A stretch of 64,000 nucleotides of DNA from Aegilops tauschii subsp. strangulata (taxonomy: Eukaryota; Streptophyta; Magnoliopsida; Poales; Poaceae). The position numbers and the translations under genes are program-made. The notes below the pieces were generated by a model. That model did no database searches. It had not been told where the DNA came from and saw only the letters and a list, made by a program, of their open reading frames with translations. Shown one piece after another: positions 21,730 to 34,291 of this stretch (positions are counted from its first letter, which is position 1; the number at the start of each line of letters is the position of its first letter). Location of the stretch: positions 501,858,601-501,922,600 of the forward strand of contig NC_053035.3 in the NCBI RefSeq assembly GCF_002575655.3, given 5' to 3'.

Positions 21730-24569
21730 ATCTATCCTTGCCTTTATGCCTAGCTAGGGGCGTTAAACGATAGCGCTTGTTGGGAGGCAACCCAATTTTA
21801 TTTTTGTTTCTTGCTTTCTGGTTCTGTTTAGTAATAAATCTTTGATCTAGCCTCTGGTTAGATGTTTTTTCATGTTTTGATTAGTGTTTGTGCCAAGTAG
21901 AACCTTTGGGAAGACTTGGGTAAAGTCTTTTTGATCTTGCTGTAAAAAACAGAAACTTAGCGCTCACGATATTAGCTACAACTTTTTACTGGAGAGTACT
22001 ATTTAGTTGATTCTTTTTGCATATGATTAATAGACAAATTCCTCACGTCCATAAATGTATTTTAGAATTTTTGGAGTTCCAGAAGTATACGTTTGATACA
22101 TATTACTACAGACTGTTCTGTTTTTGACTGATTCTGTTTTTTGTGTGTTGTTTGCTTATTTTGATGAATCTATGGCTAGTATCAGAGGTTATGAACCATA
22201 GAGAAGTTGGAATACAGTAGGTTTAACACCAATATAAATAAATAATTAGTTCATTACACTACCTTATGGTGGTGGTTTGTTTTCTTTCGCTAACGGATCT
22301 CATGAGATTTTCTGTTAAGTTTTGTGTTGTGAAGTTTTCAAGTTTTTGGGTAAAGATTTGATGGATTATGGAACAAGGAGTGGCAAGAGCCTAAGCTTGG
22401 GGATTCCCAAGGCACCCCAAGGTAAAATCCAAGGACAACCAAAAGCCTAAGTTTGGGGATGCCCCGGAAGGCATCCCCTCTTTTGTCTTCGTCCATCGGT
22501 AACTTTACTTGATGCTATATTTTATTCACCACATGATATGTGTTTTGCTTGGAGCGTCTTGTATGATTTGAGTCTTTCATTTTTAGTTCACCACAATCAT
22601 CCTTGCTGTGAACACCTTTTGGGAGAGACACACATTAATCGGAATTTATTAGAATACTCTATGTGCTTCACTTATATCTTTTGAGCTAAATAATTTTGCT
22701 CTAGTGCTTCACTTATATCTTTTAGAGCACGGTGGTGGTTTTATTTTATAGAAATTATTGATCTCTCATGCTTCACTTATATTATTTTGAGAGTCTTTTA
22801 GAACAGCATGGTAATTTTCTTTGGCTATAAAATTAGTCCTAATATGATAGGCATCCAAGATGGATATAATAAAAACTTTCATATAAGTGCGTTGAATATT
22901 AAGAGAAGTTTGATACTTGATGATTGTTTTGAGATATGGAGATAGTGATATTAAAGTTGTGCTAGTTGAGTAGTTGTGAATTTGAGAAATACTTGTGTTG
23001 AAGTTTGCAAGTCCCGTAGCATGCACGTATGGTAAACGTTGTGTAACAAATTTGAAACATGAGGTGTTCTTTGATTGTCATCCTTATGAGTGGCGGTCGG
23101 GGACGAGCGATGGTCTTCTTCTACCAATCTATCCCCCTAGGAGCATGCACGTAGTGCTTGGTTTTTGATGACTTGTAGATTTTTTTCAATAAGTATGTGA
23201 GTTCTTTATGACTAATGTTGAGTCCATGGATTATACGCACTCTCACCCTTCCATCATTGCTAGCCTCTTCGGTACCGTGCATTGCCCTTTCTCACCTTGA
23301 GAGCTGGTGCAAACTTCACCGGTGCATCCAAACCCCGTGATACGATACACTCTATCACACATAAACCTCCTTATATCTTCCTCGAAACAGCCACCATACC
23401 TACCTATTATGGCATTTCCATAGCCATTCTGAGATATATTGCCATGCAACTTTCCACTGTTCCGTTTATTATGACACGCTTCATCATTGTCATATTGCCT
23501 TGCATGATCATGTAGTTGACATCGTATTTGTGGCAAAGCCACCATGCATATTATTTCATACATGTCACTCTTGATTCATTGCCCTTCCCGGTACACCGCC
23601 GGAGGCATTCATATAGTCATATTTTGTTCTAGTATGGAGTTGTAATCATTGAGTTGTAAATAAATAAAAGTGTGATGATCATCATTAATAGAGCATTGTC
23701 CCAAATAAAAAAAAGAGAAAGGCCAAATAAAAAAAAGGAAAGGCCCAAAAAAAAGAAAGAAAAAAAGTGTAATAAAAAAGGGACAATGCTACTATCCTTT
23801 TTCCACACTTGTGCTTCAAAGTAGCACCATGATCTTTATGATAGAGAGTCTCTTGTTTTGTCACTTTCATATACTAGTGTGAATTTTTCATTATAGAATT
23901 GGCTTGTATATTCCAACAATGGGCTTCCTCAAATGCCCTAGGTCTTCGTAAGCAAGCAAGTTGGATGCACACCCACTTAGTTTCTTTTGTTGAGCTTTCA
24001 ACATTTATAGCTCTAGTGCATCCGTTGCATGGCAATCCCTACTCCTTGCATTGACATCAACTGATGGGCATCTCCCTAGCCCGTTGATTAGCCGCGTCAA
24101 TGTGAGACTTTCTCCTTTTTTGTCTTCTCCACATAACCCCCATAATTATATTCTATTCCACCCATAGTGATATATCCATGGCTCACGCTCATGTATTGCG
24201 TGAAAGTTGAAAAAAGTTTGAGATTACTAAAGTATGAAACAATTGATTGGCTTGTCATCGGGGTTGTGCATGATGAGAGCATTCTTGTGTGACAAAAATG
24301 GAGCATGACAGAACTATATGATTTTGTAGGGATGAAGTTTCTTTGGCCATGTTATTTTGAGAAGACATGATTGCTTAGTTAGTATGCTTGAAGTATTATT
24401 ATTTTTATGTCAATATTAAACTTTTATCTTGAATCTTTCGGATCTGAACATTCATGCCTCAATAAAGAAAATTACATTGAAGAATATGCTAGGTAGCATT
24501 CCACATCAAAAATTCTGTTTTTATCATTTACCTACTCGAGGACGAGCAGAAATTAAGCTTGGGGATGCT
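21730..24569 (+). other. non-coding 3' half of element A
   Basis: No gene. Directly after the ORF is the conserved GCGCTTGTTGGGAGGCAACCC block also found in C (49446 onward) and B. The AAGCTTGGGGAT-type motif recurs at 22393, 22449 and at 24555, the last one ending at the 3' LTR and likely serving as the polypurine tract. An A-rich/pyrimidine tract lies at 23700-23790. Confidence 0.8.
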
Positions 24570-26134
24570 TGATACGTCTCCAACGTATCTATAATTTTTT
24601 ATTGTTCCATGCTATTATATTATCTGTTTTGGATGTTTAATGGGCTTTATTATACACTTTCATATTAATTTTTGGGACTAACCTACTAACCCAAGGCCCA
24701 GTGCAAACTGCTGTTTTTTTGCCTGTTTCAGTGTTTCGTAGAAAAGGAATATCAAACGGAATACAAACAGAATGAAACCTTCGGGAGAGTGATTTTTGGA
24801 ACAAACGTGATCCAGAGGACTTGGAGTGGACGTCAAGAAAGAAGCGAGGACGCCACGAGGCAGGGAGGCGCGCCCCCACCCTCATGGGCCCCTCGCAGCT
24901 CCACCGACCTACTTCTTCCTCCTATATATACCCATATACCCCGAAAACATCTAGGAGCACCACGAAACCCTATTCCACCGCCACAACCTTCTGTACCCGT
25001 GAGATCCCATTTTGGGGCCATTTCTGACGCTCCACCGGAGGGGGAATCGATCATGGAGGGCTTCTACATCAACACCATAGCCTCTCCGATGATGTGTGAG
25101 TAGTTTACCTCAGACCTTCGGGTCCATAGTTATTAGCTAGATGGCTTCTTCTCTCTCTTTGGATCTCAATACAAAGTTCTCCTCGATCTTCTTGGAGATC
25201 ATTCGATGTAACTCTTTTTGCGGTGTGTTTGTTGAGATCTGATGAATTGTGGGTTTATGATCAAGATTATCTATGAACAATATTTGAATCTCCTCTGAAT
25301 TCTTTTATGTATAATTTGTTATCTTTGCAAGTCTCTTCGAATTATCAGTTTGGTTTGGCCTACTAGATTGATATTTCTTGCAATGGGAGAAGTGCTTAGC
25401 TTTGGGTTCAATCTTGCGATGTCGTTTCCCAGTGACAGTAGGGGCAGCAAGGCACGTATTGTATTGTTGCCATCGAGGATAAAAAGATGGGGTTTATATC
25501 ATATTTCTTGAGTTTATCCCTCTACATCATGTCATCTTGCCTAATGCGTTACTCTGTTCTTATGAACTTAATACTCTAGATGCATGCTGGATAGCGGTCG
25601 ATGTGTGGAGTAATAGTAGTAGATGCAGAATCGTTTCGGTCTACTTGTCGTGGACGTGATGCCTATATACATGATCATGCCTAGATATTCTCATAACTAT
25701 GCACTTTTCTATCAATTGCTCGACAGTAATTTGTTCACCCACCGTAATACTTATGCTATCTTGAGAGAAGCCACTAGTGAAACCTATGGCCCGGGGTCTA
25801 TTTTCCATCATATTAATCTCCCGTCAACTAGCTATTTTTGTCGCCGTTTATTTTGCAATCTTTACTTTTAATCTTTATCATAAAAATACCAAAAATATTA
25901 TCTTATCATCTCTATAAGATCTCACTTTTGCAAGTGGCCGTGAAGGGATTGACAACCCCTTTATCGCGTTGGTTGCAAGGTTCTTATTTGTTTGTGTAGG
26001 TATGAGGGACTTGCGTGTGGCCTCCTACTGGATTGATACCTTGGTTCTCAAAAACTGAGGGAAATACTTACGCTACTTTGTTGCATCACCCTTTCCTCTT
26101 CAATGGAAAACCAACACATGCTCAAGAGGTAGCA
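24570..26134 (+). repeat. 3' LTR of element A
   Basis: 1,565 bp, from TGATACGTCTCCAACG to GAGGTAGCA. A TATA-like TATATATA lies at 24923-24930. Shares its first ~100 bases and its 3' half with the LTR of element C (46920-48495). Confidence 0.93.
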
Positions 26135-26685
26135 CTTGCAAGGCTCATAATGATGTGCATTGCCGAGAGGGCCCAGAGATACCTCTCCGATACACGGAGT
26201 GACAAATCCTAATCTCGAACTATGCCAACCCAACAAACACCTTTGGAGACACCTGTAGGGCATCTTTATAATCACCCAGTTACGTTGTGACGTTTGATAG
26301 CACACAAGGTGTTCCTCCGGTATTCGGGAGTTGCATAATCTCATAGTCAGAGGAACATGTATAAGTCATGAAGAAAGCAATAGCAATAAAACTAAACGAT
26401 CATTATGCCAAGCTAACAGATGGGTCTTGTCCATCACATCATTCTCTAATGATGTGATCCTGTTCATCAAATGACAACAGATGTCTATGGTCAGGAAACA
26501 TAACCATCTTTGACAAACAAGCTAGTCAAGTAGAGGCATACTAGGGACACTCTGTTTTTGTCTATGTATTCGCACATGTACTAAGTTTCCGGTTAATACA
26601 ATTCTAGCATGAACAATAAACATTTATCATGATATAAGGAAATAAATAATAACTTTATTATTGCCTCTAGGGCATATTTCCTTCA
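26135..26685 (-). repeat. partial 3' LTR of the second Copia
   Basis: Homologous to 2265-2806 of the Angela LTR but with a different terminus (TGAAGG instead of TGTTGG on the minus strand). The GTCTCCCACTTGC tract follows at 26686. Confidence 0.9.
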
Positions 26686-26699
26686 GTCTCCCACTTGCA

Positions 26700-26875
26700 C
26701 TAGAGTCAATAATCTAGTTCACATCGCCATGTGATTTAACACCAATAGTTCACTTCGTCATGTGATTTAACACTCTATAGTTCACATCGCCATGTGACCA
26801 ATACCCAAAGGGTTTACTAGAGTCAATAATCTAGTTCACATCGCCATGTGATTAACACCCAAAGAGTACTAAGGT
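26700..26875. repeat. short tandem repeats, CACATCGCCATGTG unit
   Basis: Four imperfect copies of a unit around 'agttcacatcgccatgtgat.taacac' lie between the polypurine tract and pol of the second Copia. The palindrome CACATCGCCATGTG stands out in each. Angela lacks this expansion. Confidence 0.75.
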
Positions 26876-27917
26876 GTGATCATGTTTTGCATCTGAGAGA
26901 AGTTTAGTCAACGGGTCTGCCACATTTAGATCCATATGTATTTTGCAAATTTCTATGTCTACATTGCTCTGCACGGAGCTACTCTACCTAAATGCTCCCA
27001 CTTTCAATATGTATCCATATCGAGACTCAGAGTCATCCAGATCGGTGTCAAAGCTTGCATCGACGTAACTCTTTACGACAAATTCTTTATCACCTTCATA
27101 ACCAAGAAATATTTCCTTAGTCCTCTAAAGATAATTTTTGACCAATGTCCAGTGATCTACTCCTAGATCACTATTGTACTCTCTTGCCAAACTCAGGGAA
27201 GGGTATAAAATAGGTCTCGTACACAACATGGCATATTTTGTAGAACCTATGGCTGAGACATAGGAATGACTTTCATTCTCTCTCTATCTTCTGCCGTGGT
27301 CGGGCTTTGAGTCTTACTCAACTTCACACCTTGCAACACAGGAAAGAACTCATTCTTTGACTGTTCCATTTTGAACTACTTCAAAAACTTGTCAAGGTAT
27401 GTACTCATTGAAAAAACTTATCAAGCGTCTTGATCTATCTCTATAGATCTTGATGCTCAATATGTAAGCAGCTTCACCGAGGTCTTTCTTTGAAAAACTC
27501 CTTTCAAACACTCCTTTATGCTTTCTAGAAAAATTGTACATCATTTCCGATCAATAATATGTCATACACATATACTTATCAGAAAAGCTGTAGCGCTCCC
27601 ACTCACTTTCTTGTAAATACAGGCTTCACCGCAAGTCTGTATAAAACTATATGCTTTGATCAACTCATCAAAGCATATATTCCAACTCCGAGATGCTTGC
27701 ACTAGTCCATAGATGGATCGCTGGAGCTTGCACATTTTGTTAGCACCTTTAGGATTGACAAAACCTTTTTGGTTGCATCATATACAGCTCTTCTTTAAGA
27801 AATCCATTAAGGAATGTAGTTTTGACATCCATTTGCCAGATTTCATAAAATGTGGCAATTGCTAACATGATTCGGACAGACTTAAGCATCGTTACGAGTG
27901 AGAAAATCTCATCGTAG
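26876..27917 (-). pseudogene. decayed RT-RNase H region of the second Copia
   Basis: DNA similarity to 2870-4150 of Angela is clear, for example the stretches about 'ggatcgctggagcttgcacattttgttagc' versus its Angela equivalent near 3964. No open frame longer than about 60 codons remains; frameshifts and deletions are frequent. Confidence 0.8.
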
Positions 27918-28397
27918 TCAACACCTTGAACTTGTCAAAAACCTTTTTTCGACAAGTCTAGCTTTGTAGATGGTAACACTACTATCAGCGTCCGTCTTCC
28001 TCTTGATGATCCATTTATTTTCTATTTCTTGCCGATCATCGAGCAAGTCAACCAAAGTCCATACTTTGTTCTCATACATGGAACCCATCTCAGATTTCAT
28101 GGCCTCAAGCCATTTTGCGGAATCTGGGCTCATCATCGCTTCCTCATAGTTCGTAGGTTTGTCATGGTGTAGTAACATGATTTCCAGAACAGGATTACCG
28201 TACCACTTTGGTACGGAACGTATTCTGGTTGACCTACGAGGTTTGGTAGTGACTTGATCTGAAGTTTCATGATCATCATCATTAACTTCCTCACTAATCG
28301 GTGTAGGCATCACTGGAACTGATTTCTGTGATGAACTACTTTCCAATTCAGTAGAAGGTACAATTACCTTATCAAGTTCGACTTTCCTCCCACTCAC
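27918..28397 (-). pseudogene. second Copia: linker and start of RT
   Basis: A 159-codon open fragment matching the integrase-RT linker of Angela (SGRKVELD..., STRIRSVPKWYGNP, YEEAM, NKVWTLVDL). It ends in a frameshift at the point where RT proper begins. Confidence 0.85.
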
Positions 28398-28542
28398 TTC
28401 TTTCGAGAGAAACTTCTTCTCTAGAAAGGATCCATTCTTAGCAACGAATATCTTGCCTTCGGATCTGTGATAGAAGGTGTACCCAACAGTTACTTTTGGG
28501 TATCCTATGAAGACGCACTTCTCCGATTTGGGTTTGAGCTTA

Positions 28543-28974
28543 TCAGGATGAAACTTTTTTCACATAAGCATCGCAACCCCAAACTTTAAGAAACGACAGC
28601 TTAGGTTTCTTGCTAAACCACAGTTCATATGGTGTCGTCTCAACGGATTTAGATGGTGCCCTTTTTAACGTGAATGCAATTGTATCTAATGCATAACCCC
28701 AAAACGATAGTGGTAAATCGGTAAGAGACATCATAGATCGCACCATATCTAATAAAGTACGGTTATGATGTTCGGACACACCATTACGCTGTGGTGTTCC
28801 AGGTGGCGTGAGTTGCGAAACTATTCCACATTGTTTCAAATGAAGACCAAACTCGTAACTCAAATATTTGTCTCCGCGATCAGATCGTAGAAACTTTTTC
28901 TTGTTACGATGATTTTTCACTTCACTCTGAAAATCTTTGAACTTTTCAAATGTCTCAGACTTATGTTTCATCAA
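28543..28974 (-). pseudogene. second Copia: integrase core, central part
   Basis: 143 open codons with SDRGDKY (Angela has SDRGGEY) and NGVSEHHNR, so the second Asp and the Glu of the DDE triad are still present. A frameshift near 28972 separates it from the first Asp. Confidence 0.85.
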
Positions 28975-29201
28975 GTAGATAAATCATCTGTGAAGGTCAG
29001 AAAATAACGATACCCGCCGCGAGCCTCAACACTCATCGGACCACATACATCAGTATGTATTATTTCCAATAAGTCAGTTGCTCGCTCCATTGTTCCGGAG
29101 AACGGAGTCTTAGTCATCTTGCCCATGAGGCATGGTTCGCAAGCATCAAGTGATTCATAATCAAGTGATTCCAAAAGCCCATCGACATGGAGTTTCTTCA
29201 T
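28971..29201 (-). pseudogene. second Copia: pre-integrase and start of integrase core
   Basis: 76 open codons with CEPCLMGK and HTDVCGPM, the first Asp of the triad. It is truncated upstream by the insertion boundary at 29235. Confidence 0.85.
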
Positions 29202-29234
29202 GCGCTTTACACCAATATGACCTAAACGGCAGTG

Positions 29235-30851
29235 TGATATCTACTACACAACCTTCTCCTTGTAGACGTTATGGGCCTCCAAGTGCAGAGGTTTGTAGGA
29301 CAGTAGCAAATTTCCCTCAAGTGGATGACCTAAGGTTTATCAATCCGTGGGAGGCGTAGGATGAAGATGGTCTCTCTCAAACAACCCTGCAACCAAATAA
29401 CAAAGAGTCTCTTGTGTCCCCAACACACCCAATACAATGGTGCACTAGTTCCACGAAGAGATGGTGATACAAGTGCAATATGGATGGTAGATATAGGTTG
29501 TTGTAATATGAAAATATAAAAAAAGCAAGGTAACAAGTGGTAAAAGTGAGCGTAAACAGTATTGCAATGCTTCGAAACAAGGCCTAGGGTTCATACTTTC
29601 ACTAGTGCAAGTTCTCTCAACAATGATAACATAATTAGATCATATAACAATCCCTCAACATGCAACAAAGAGTCACTCCAAAGTCACTAATAGCGGAGAA
29701 CAAACGAAGAGATTATTGTAGGGTACGAAACCACCTCAAAGTTATTCTTTCCGATCAATCCATTGGGCTATTTCTATAAGTGTCACAAACAGCCCTAGAG
29801 TTCGAACTAAAATAACACCTTAAGACACAAATCAACCAAAACCCTAATGTCACCTAGATATTCCAATGTCACCTCAAGTATCCGTGGGTATGATTATATG
29901 ATATGCATCACACAATCTCAGATTCATCTATTCAACCAACACAAAGAACTTCAAAGAGTGCCCCAAAGTTTCTACCGGAGAGTCATGACGAAAATGTGTG
30001 CCAACCCCTATGTATAGATTCCCAAGGTCACGGAAACCGCAAGTTGATCACCAAAACATACATCAAGTGAATCAATAGAATACCCCATTGTCACCACGGG
30101 TATCCCACGCAAGACATACATCAAGTGTTCTCAAATCCTTAAAGACTCAATCCGATAAGATAACTTCAAAGGGAAAACTCAATCCATTACAAGAAGATAG
30201 AGGGGGAGAAACATCATAAGATCCAACTATAATAGCAAAGCTCGCGATACATCAAGATCGTGCCATATCAAGAACACGAGAGAGAGATATCAAACACATA
30301 GCTACTGGTACATACCCTCAGCCTCGAGGGTGGACTACTCCCTCCTCGTCATGGAGAGCGCCGGGATGATGAAGATGGCCACCGGTGATGATTCCCCCCC
30401 TCTGGCAGGGTGCCGGAACAGGGTCCCAATTGGTTTTTGGTGGCTACAGAGGCTTGCGGCGGCGGAACTCCCGATAGGTTATTTTCTGGAGGTTTGGGGA
30501 CTTATAGGAGAGGTTGGCATCGAGAACAAGTCAGGGGGCCTCACGGAGAGTCCACGAGGCACAGGGGCGCGCCCCAGGGGGTGGGCGTGCCCTCCACCCT
30601 CGTGAGGCCCACGGGACTCCCATCCGGTAACTCTTCATTCCGGTATTTTTATATTTTCCAGAAAAAATCTCCGTTGATTTTCAGCGCATTCTGAGAACTT
30701 TTATTTGTGCACAAAAACAACACCACGGTAGATCTACTGAAAACAGCGTCTGTCCGGGTTATTTCTAACCAAATCATACCAAAATCATGTAAAAATATTA
30801 TAAACATGGCATGAATACATAAAAAATTATAGATACGTTGGAGACGTATCA
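29235..30851 (-). repeat. B-type LTR, right block copy (solo)
   Basis: 1,617 bp, near-identical to 14915-16536. Unlike the left copy it has no primer site or internal sequence; it abuts Copia sequence at 29234. Flanking pentamers (CAGTG and ATAAC) do not match, so it was not left by a simple insertion plus LTR recombination. Confidence 0.9.
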
Positions 30852-30902
30852 ATAACCATCTCAGAGCTCTGGTGTCATAAGTGTACAGTTTGTATAGTTT
30901 AT

Positions 30903-31329
30903 TGATGTCTAATACGCAACTTTATGCTTGTAGACTATGTTGGGCATTTAAGCGCAGAGTTTTGTAGAACAGCAGCAAATTTCTCTCGAGTGGATGACCT
31001 AAGATTTATCAATCTGTGGGAGGTGTAGGATGAACATATTCTCTCTTAAACAACACTACAATCAAATACAAGAAATCTCTTGTGCCTCCAATACACCCAA
31101 TACAATGGTAAATTGCATAGGTGCACTAGTTCGCGAAGAAATGATGATACAAATGTAGTACGGATAGTAGATATAGGTTTTTGCAATCTGAAATAATAAA
31201 AACAGCAAGGTAGCAAGTGATAAAAGAGAGCACAAACGGTATTGCAAGGCTTGGAAACAATGCCAAGGGTTCATACTATCATTAGTGCAATCTCCCAACA
31301 GTACTAACATAATTGAATCATATAATACT
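30903..31329 (-). repeat. old LTR relic D, part 1 (right copy)
   Basis: Counterpart of 16588-17016 with a few substitutions. Confidence 0.8.
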
Positions 31330-32878
31330 TGATGCGGCTTGAACTACGTCGTTATTTCCACAAAGAGGAAGGGATGATGCAGCACAGCGACGGTAGGTAT
31401 TTCCCTCAGTGATAAGACCAAGGTTATCGAACCAGTAGGAGAACCACGCAACACCATGTAAACATCTCCTGCACACAAAGAACAAATACTTGCAACCCGA
31501 CGTAAGAGAGGGGTTGTCAATCCCTCACGGGTAAAAAGATAGGTAAAATTGTAGTAGATTGGATAAATAGATCTCGTGGGAACGCGAGCTAAAATACATA
31601 ATAAAAATTGTAGCAAGGTATTTTTGTATTTTTGGTTTAATAGATCTGAAAATAAAAGCAAATAAAAATAGATCGTGAAGGCAAATATAATAAAGAAGAG
31701 ACCCGGGGCCGTAGATTTCACTAGTGGCTTCTCTCGAGAAAAATAGCATACGGTGGGTAAACAAATTACTGTTGGGCAATTGATAGAACTTCAAATAATC
31801 ATGACGATATCCAGGCAATGATCATTATATAGGCATCATGTCCAAGATTAGTAGACCGACTCCTGCCTGCATCTACTACTAGTACTCCACACATCGACCG
31901 CTATCCAGCATGCATCTAGTGCATTAAGTTCATGGAGAAACGGAGTAATGCAATAAGAACGATGACATGATGTAGACAAGATCTATTTATGTAGAAATAG
32001 ACCCCATCTTGTTGTCCTTAATAGCAACGATACATACGTGTCGGTTCCCCTTATGTCACTGGGATCAAGCACCAAAGATTCGAAGAAGAAATACGAGGCT
32101 ATAAGTAATCATGCATATAAGAGATCAAAAGACTCAAATAACTTTCATGGATAAAAACATAGATCTGATCATAAACTCAAAGTTCATCGGATCCCAACAA
32201 ACACACCGCGAAAAGAGTTACATCAAATAGATCTCCAAGAGACCATTGTATTGAGAATCAAAAGAGAGAGAGAGAGAGAGGGAGGGAGGGAGAGAGAGAG
32301 ATAGAGAGAGAGAAAGCCATCTAGCTACTAACTACGGATCCATGGGTCTACAATGAACTACTCACGCGTCATCGGAGAGGCACCAATGAGGATGATGAAC
32401 CCCTCTATGATGGTGTCTAGATTGGATCTGTGGTTTCTAGAACTTGCGGCGGCTGGAATTGATTTTCGTCGACTACCCTAGGGTTTCTAGAATATTAGGG
32501 TATTTATAGAGCAAAGAGGCGGTGCGGGAGGCCACTGAGGTGCGCACAACCCACCTGGGCGCGCCTGGGCCCCCAGGCACGCCCTGGTGGGTTGTGCTCC
32601 CCTTGGATCTCCCCTCAGGTACTTTCTTGGCCCAACAGGTGTCTTCTGGTCCAGAAAAAATCACCAAAAAGTTTCCCTGCGTTTGGACTCCGTTTGGTAT
32701 TGATCTTCTGCGAAGTAAAAAACAAGCAAAAAAACAGCAACTGGCACTGGGCACTATGTCAATAGGTTAGTCCCAAAAAATGATATAAAGTTGCTATAAA
32801 ATGATTGTAAAACATCCAAGATTGATAATATAACAGCATGGAACAATCAAAAATTATAGATATGTTGGAGACGTATCA
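31330..32878 (-). repeat. solo LTR S (right copy)
   Basis: Counterpart of 17017-18655, with the same imperfect ATACT/AAACT flanks and the 72-base deletion near 32073. Its GA microsatellite (32266-32312) differs in length. Confidence 0.88.
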
Positions 32879-32883
32879 AAACT

Positions 32884-33740
32884 CTCTCAAAGTGAGGCAA
32901 AGAATCACTCCAAAGTCTCTATTCTTATTGGAGAAAGTAGGATGAAATTGCGTAGGTAGTAAACCATATCTCAAAGTTGGGTTTCCAATCAATCTTATGA
33001 ACCACCCCAAAGTGTCACGAATAGTTCTAGAGATTGTACTCCGACAACACCATATGATACTAATCAATCAACTCTAATGTCACCTACATACTCCAATGTC
33101 ACCACGAGTATCTGTGAGTGAGACATGCATCAGATCTCAAATCCAAAGTATTCAATCCGATAACAGAGAAACCTCAAAGAGCAAGATTTAATTCACCACA
33201 AAAGAGATAGAGGGGAAGAACCCCATATGATCTAAATATATTAACAAACCTCATGTTACATAAACATCTCCTATAAAGATCACGAGACAGGGAGAGAGAG
33301 AGAGAGAGACCAAACACATAGATACTGGTACATACCCTCAGCCCCAAGGGTGAACTACTCCCTCCTCGTCATGGAGGCAACAAGGATGATGAATATGGCC
33401 TCCGTGATGGATTCCTCCTCCGGCGGGGCAGCGGGAAAGGCCTCCAAATGAGATCGCTTTGGAACAGAGGCTTGCGGCGGCAGAGAAAAAGTTCTAGGTT
33501 ACTTTTCGGACATTTCTGGATTTATAGGAATTTTTAGCATTGGATTCACGCTAGGGGGAGTCCCAAGGGTCCCACAAGCTCAGGTGGCACGCCCGGGGGC
33601 GTGCCCCTTGAGCTTGTGGGCCCCCTGGCACCTTCTGGTCCTTCCTCGAAGCTTCCTGGGTCCCTTCTTGTCCATAAAAAAACACCGTAAATTTTTATCG
33701 CGTTTGGACTTCATTTGGTATGGTTTTTCTGCGAAATTAA
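32884..33740 (-). repeat. old LTR relic D, part 2 (right copy)
   Basis: Counterpart of 18661-19510. Confidence 0.75.
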
Positions 33741-34291
33741 GAAAATGGTGCACATATTATCTCACTAGTGATAATATATACTGATCTATGAGAAATTGTA
33801 CTAAAGTGTTTGATTGACTAAGGTGCTTGTTGAAACAGACTGCCAAGTACTATCTTTGTGGAATGAAGAGGGAATGCAGCGATTAGTTGGGTATCAGTTG
33901 GCGTGCGAGATGAAGATTACTCTTTCATCCTTCTAGGGTTCAAGTCCCAGTTTGCATGAATAAATAGAAATGTTGCTGCAGACATTTGTGCAAGAGAGGT
34001 TGTACTGAACTATGATGTAATCCTATATTGAACTTTGATGAAATCCATGTATTTCTGGACGACATTATTCGATCAAAGAATATCGCCTGAGGCACAATCT
34101 CACCCGAGGGTGATCTTAAAAAAGATTACCCATAGGTAAATCATGTAATATGGGGATTTTGTAGTTCAGATGGGCAGCGCTTGTGCACTTTATGCAATCT
34201 TGTACTATGAAATGCTTGTGATGTTCCCAAGATTTGATGTTATGGAGCTTAAGAATTTGTGTCCAGCTGACATTTCCAGCGTTACACATTA
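33741..34291. other. low-copy tail of the block and adjoining unique sequence
   Basis: Up to 34081 it duplicates 19511-19849, including the tRNA-like boxes. From 34082 to the Harbinger element I see no gene or repeat. Confidence 0.5.

Larger units (their letters stand above)
19850..26134 (+). mobile_element. Gypsy element A (non-autonomous), 5'-truncated
   Basis: Consists of the last 827 bases of the 5' LTR (19850-20676), primer site, one intact ORF (20890-21729), a long non-coding stretch and a full 3' LTR (24570-26134). There is no protease, RT or integrase. The missing front of the 5' LTR ends at the duplication junction, not at random decay. The 3' LTR is followed directly by the LTR of a Copia element, into which A was inserted. 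By eye the LTR copies differ by about 24 in 827 bases (2.9%). Confidence 0.9.
26135..29234 (-). mobile_element. decayed second Copia element (Angela/BARE relative)
   Basis: Contains 551 bases of its 3' LTR (26135-26685; start on minus strand TGAAGGAAATATGCCC), the polypurine tract, and an internal region with RT, linker, integrase core and pre-integrase segments in the correct order, all broken. The LTR is cut on the left by element A and the body on the right by the B-type LTR at 29235. Compared with Angela the same protein segments are recognisable but carry many stops and indels, so this is a much older insertion. Confidence 0.9.
29235..34081. repeat. 4.9-kb duplicated block, right copy
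   Basis: Direct duplicate of 14915-19849. At its right end GATCAAAGAAT continues into ATCGCCTGAGG, probably the original continuation, whereas the left copy switches to element A. It lacks 72 bases present at 17761-17832; the deletion point is flanked by ACC on both sides. Confidence 0.92.
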
